Assembly (NCBI RefSeq): GCF_000813745.1
Contig: NZ_JWLC01000005.1
Span: forward strand, 1 to 64,000
Direction of reading: 5' to 3'
Origin: Leisingera sp. ANG-M1
GTDB taxonomy: Bacteria > Pseudomonadota > Alphaproteobacteria > Rhodobacterales > Rhodobacteraceae
Length of the DNA: 64,000 nucleotides
The position numbers and the translations under genes were made by a program. Shown here in pieces: positions 62,459-64,000 of the stretch; positions within the stretch are counted from its first letter, which is position 1; the number at the start of each line of letters is the position of its first letter. The notes below the pieces were generated by a model. The model was not told the DNA's origin. It ran no database searches and was given only the letters and a program-made list of their open reading frames with translations.

Positions 62459-63454
62459 ATGAAGAAAAACAGAAAATTCGGCGCGAATCTCAGGCGCCGG
62501 GCCACGGCGGCGGTGCTGGCAGCAGGTCTGGCTGCGCCCGGAGCGGCAATGGCAGAAGAAACCTTTCTGACAATTGGCACCGCCGGTGTTACCGGCATCT
62601 ATTATGCTGTTGGCGGCGGTATTTGCCGGCTGGTCAACAAGGGACGCAAGGATCACGGCATCCGCTGCTCGGTCGAAAGCACCGGCGGCTCGGTCTACAA
62701 CCTCAAGACCATCCGCGCGGGCGAGCTGGAAATGGGCACGGTGCAGTCGGACTGGCAGTTCCATGCCTACCACGGTTCCAGCGTGTTTGAAGAAGACGGC
62801 GCCAACCCCGATCTGCGCTCGGTGTTCTCGCTGCATCCCGACACGGTGATCATCGCCGCGCGCCAGGACACCGGCATCCAGAAACTGGATGACCTGAAAG
62901 GCAAGACCGTGAACCTGGGCAATCCGGGCTCCGGTACCCGCGCCACCGCCGATGTTCTGGTCGATGCGCTGGGCTGGAGCCACAGCGATTTCGGTCTGGT
63001 GACGGAGCTGAAATCGGCCGAGCAGTCGGCGGCGCTGTGCGACGGCAACATCGACGCCTTCCTGATGGTCGCGGGCAACCCGGTCGCCAACGTGCTGGAG
63101 GCTGCCACCACCTGCGATATCAACATCATTCCGGTTGTGGGCGAAGCCGTCGACAAGCTGGTCGAAAGCAAGTCCTTCCTGGGCCATGTGACGATTCCCG
63201 GCGGGCTGTACCGCGGTGTCGATGAAGGCGTGCCGTCCTATGGCCTGTCGGCTACTTTCGTGACCTCGGCTGAGATTGACGACGAGGTTGTCTATCAGAT
63301 GGTCAAAGCGGTTTTCGACAACTTCGATACCTTCAAGGGGATGCACCCGTCGTTTGCCAACCTGGACAAGCAGCTGATGGTCTCCCAGGGCCTGACCGCG
63401 CCGCTGCACCCGGGCGCCGAGCGGTATTACCGCGAAGCCGGCCTGATCAAGTAA
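62459..63454 (+). CDS. TAXI-family TRAP transporter solute-binding protein
   Basis: A 331-residue periplasmic receptor. A long signal peptide with a basic start (KKNRKFGANLRRR) ends near AAPGAAMAEE. The TAXI signature appears as FLTIGTAGVTGIYYAVGGGI, then STGGSVYNLKTIRAGE and LGNPGSGTRATADVLVDALG. AAGAGGAGG precedes the ATG. TAXI receptors normally work with a fused DctQM permease, which is not next to it here. Known TAXI ligands include glutamate-like acids; the substrate here is unknown. Confidence 0.93.
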   Translation: MKKNRKFGANLRRRATAAVLAAGLAAPGAAMAEETFLTIGTAGVTGIYYAVGGGICRLVNKGRKDHGIRCSVESTGGSVYNLKTIRAGELEMGTVQSDWQFHAYHGSSVFEEDGANPDLRSVFSLHPDTVIIAARQDTGIQKLDDLKGKTVNLGNPGSGTRATADVLVDALGWSHSDFGLVTELKSAEQSAALCDGNIDAFLMVAGNPVANVLEAATTCDINIIPVVGEAVDKLVESKSFLGHVTIPGGLYRGVDEGVPSYGLSATFVTSAEIDDEVVYQMVKAVFDNFDTFKGMHPSFANLDKQLMVSQGLTAPLHPGAERYYREAGLIK

Positions 63455-63521
63455 GAGCAGTGCCCGGGGCTTCCACCGGCCCCGGTACCGAAGGGAGAGG
63501 CCTTCCGGCCCCCGCTTCCAG

Positions 63522-63547
63522 GAATGCCCGCTTGCGGGCGGGCATTC
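63522..63547. repeat. inverted repeat, possible weak terminator
   Basis: AATGCCCGC, loop TTGCGG, GCGGGCATT. It lies between the TAXI and aminotransferase genes and lacks a T-run. Confidence 0.45.
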
Positions 63548-63580
63548 ACCCTTTCCGCCATCAATAGAGCGATGAGTCCA

Positions 63581-64000
63581 ATGTCTGAAGCTGCCCACAG
63601 CCACTCCACCCATGACGCCGAAGAAGATATCCGCAACCGCGATATCAAGATCTATGTGAACGGTGACATCGTGCACCGGGACGAGGCCAAGGTGTCGGTC
63701 TATGACTCGGGCTTCATGCTGGGCGACGGCATGTGGGAAGGCCTGCGGCTCTATAACGGCAAATGGGCCTTTTTCGACGAGCACATGGACCGGCTCTACA
63801 ACAGCTGCAAATCTGTCTCGATCGACATCGGCCTGACCAAGGAGGAGCTGCTGGAGGCGATGAACCGCACCGCGGCGGCCAATGGCATGACCAGCGACGC
63901 CCATTGCCGGCTGATGATCAGCCGCGGCCGCAAGGCCAAGCCGTTCCAGCACCCCGGTCTGTCGCGGTTCGGTCCGACCATCGTGATCATCGTCGAGCAC
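63581..64000 (+). CDS. class IV aminotransferase (branched-chain/D-amino acid type), 5' part
   Basis: The first 140 codons are present; the gene runs beyond the window. After a His/Asp-rich start (EAAHSHSTHDAEEDIRNRD) the fold type IV PLP pattern is clear: KIYVNGDIVHRDEAKVSVYD, SGFMLGDGMWEGLRLYNGKW, DEHMDRLYNSCKSVSID, and the phosphate/substrate Arg region CRLMISRGRKAKP. It may be a branched-chain or D-amino acid aminotransferase or an aminodeoxychorismate lyase; the separating part lies outside the window. The ATG three codons upstream (63572) is an alternative start. Confidence 0.88.
   Translation, partial: MSEAAHSHSTHDAEEDIRNRDIKIYVNGDIVHRDEAKVSVYDSGFMLGDGMWEGLRLYNGKWAFFDEHMDRLYNSCKSVSIDIGLTKEELLEAMNRTAAANGMTSDAHCRLMISRGRKAKPFQHPGLSRFGPTIVIIVEH

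Overview
The window is GC-rich (roughly 63-66% by eye) and its gene content points to an alphaproteobacterium of the order Rhodobacterales, most likely the marine Roseobacter group (Leisingera/Phaeobacter/Ruegeria-like; the genus cannot be fixed from this sequence alone). Supporting signs are the monomeric isocitrate dehydrogenase, the hisS-hisZ-hisG operon, a fused FAD/GcvT dimethylglycine dehydrogenase, TRAP transporters of both the DctPQM and TAXI classes, an xdhABC operon joined to a BMP-type nucleoside ABC transporter, and dispersed intergenic hairpin repeats. No insertion sequence, prophage or CRISPR array was seen.

Region by region. 1-3.1 kb: initiator tRNA-Met, a GNAT acetyltransferase and a class III nucleotide cyclase fused to TolB-like and TPR modules. 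3.3-7.9 kb: an RpiR/MurR-type regulator divergent from a TRAP transporter (binding protein, small and large permease) that is translationally coupled to a VanX-type D-Ala-D-Ala dipeptidase. This looks like an uptake-and-cleavage pathway for a cell-wall dipeptide. 8-19.3 kb: icd, an SH3 protein, a 2-hydroxyacid dehydrogenase, gamma-glutamyltransferase, a D-lactate dehydrogenase-like flavoprotein, and a dimethylglycine dehydrogenase. 19.4-24.2 kb: an HxlR regulator remnant, a cupin, azoR with a divergent LysR gene, a four-EF-hand secreted protein, and a Rieske oxygenase of the quaternary-amine type. 24.6-32.4 kb: a membrane LytTR regulator, a PhnZ/MIOX-like HD protein divergent from a LysR gene, and a group of small redox, methyltransferase and detoxification genes.

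32.5-42.3 kb is one long minus-strand operon, xdhA-xdhB-xdhC-ABC ATPase-permease-(109-aa membrane protein)-permease-BMP binding protein, which fits nucleoside/purine uptake plus oxidation of hypoxanthine and xanthine. Both xdhA and xdhB appear to carry an in-frame copy of a palindromic element that also occurs between genes at 10.4 kb. 42.7-51.7 kb: dnaE, a lower-GC DUF2927-like gene, a basic helical protein, slyX, then hisS-hisZ-hisG. 51.8-61.9 kb: a small membrane LuxR-type regulator and a 3137-residue RTX/cadherin-like surface or secreted protein whose C-terminus carries seven 54-residue repeats. 62.4-64 kb: a TAXI-type binding protein and the start of a class IV aminotransferase gene that runs off the window.

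Two dispersed repeat families recur: family A (CTCCCGCC, a variable hairpin, then CCGTTGGGC and a GC-rich hairpin; four copies) and family B (a GGGGC/GCCCC hairpin, CCCCGGGATATTT, GCAAGAGGAA; three good copies, two of them inside genes, plus two half copies). The most interesting points are the TRAP-VanX cluster, the in-frame family B insertions in xdhA and xdhB, the 54-residue repeat module of the giant protein, and the small membrane gene lodged inside the nucleoside ABC operon.
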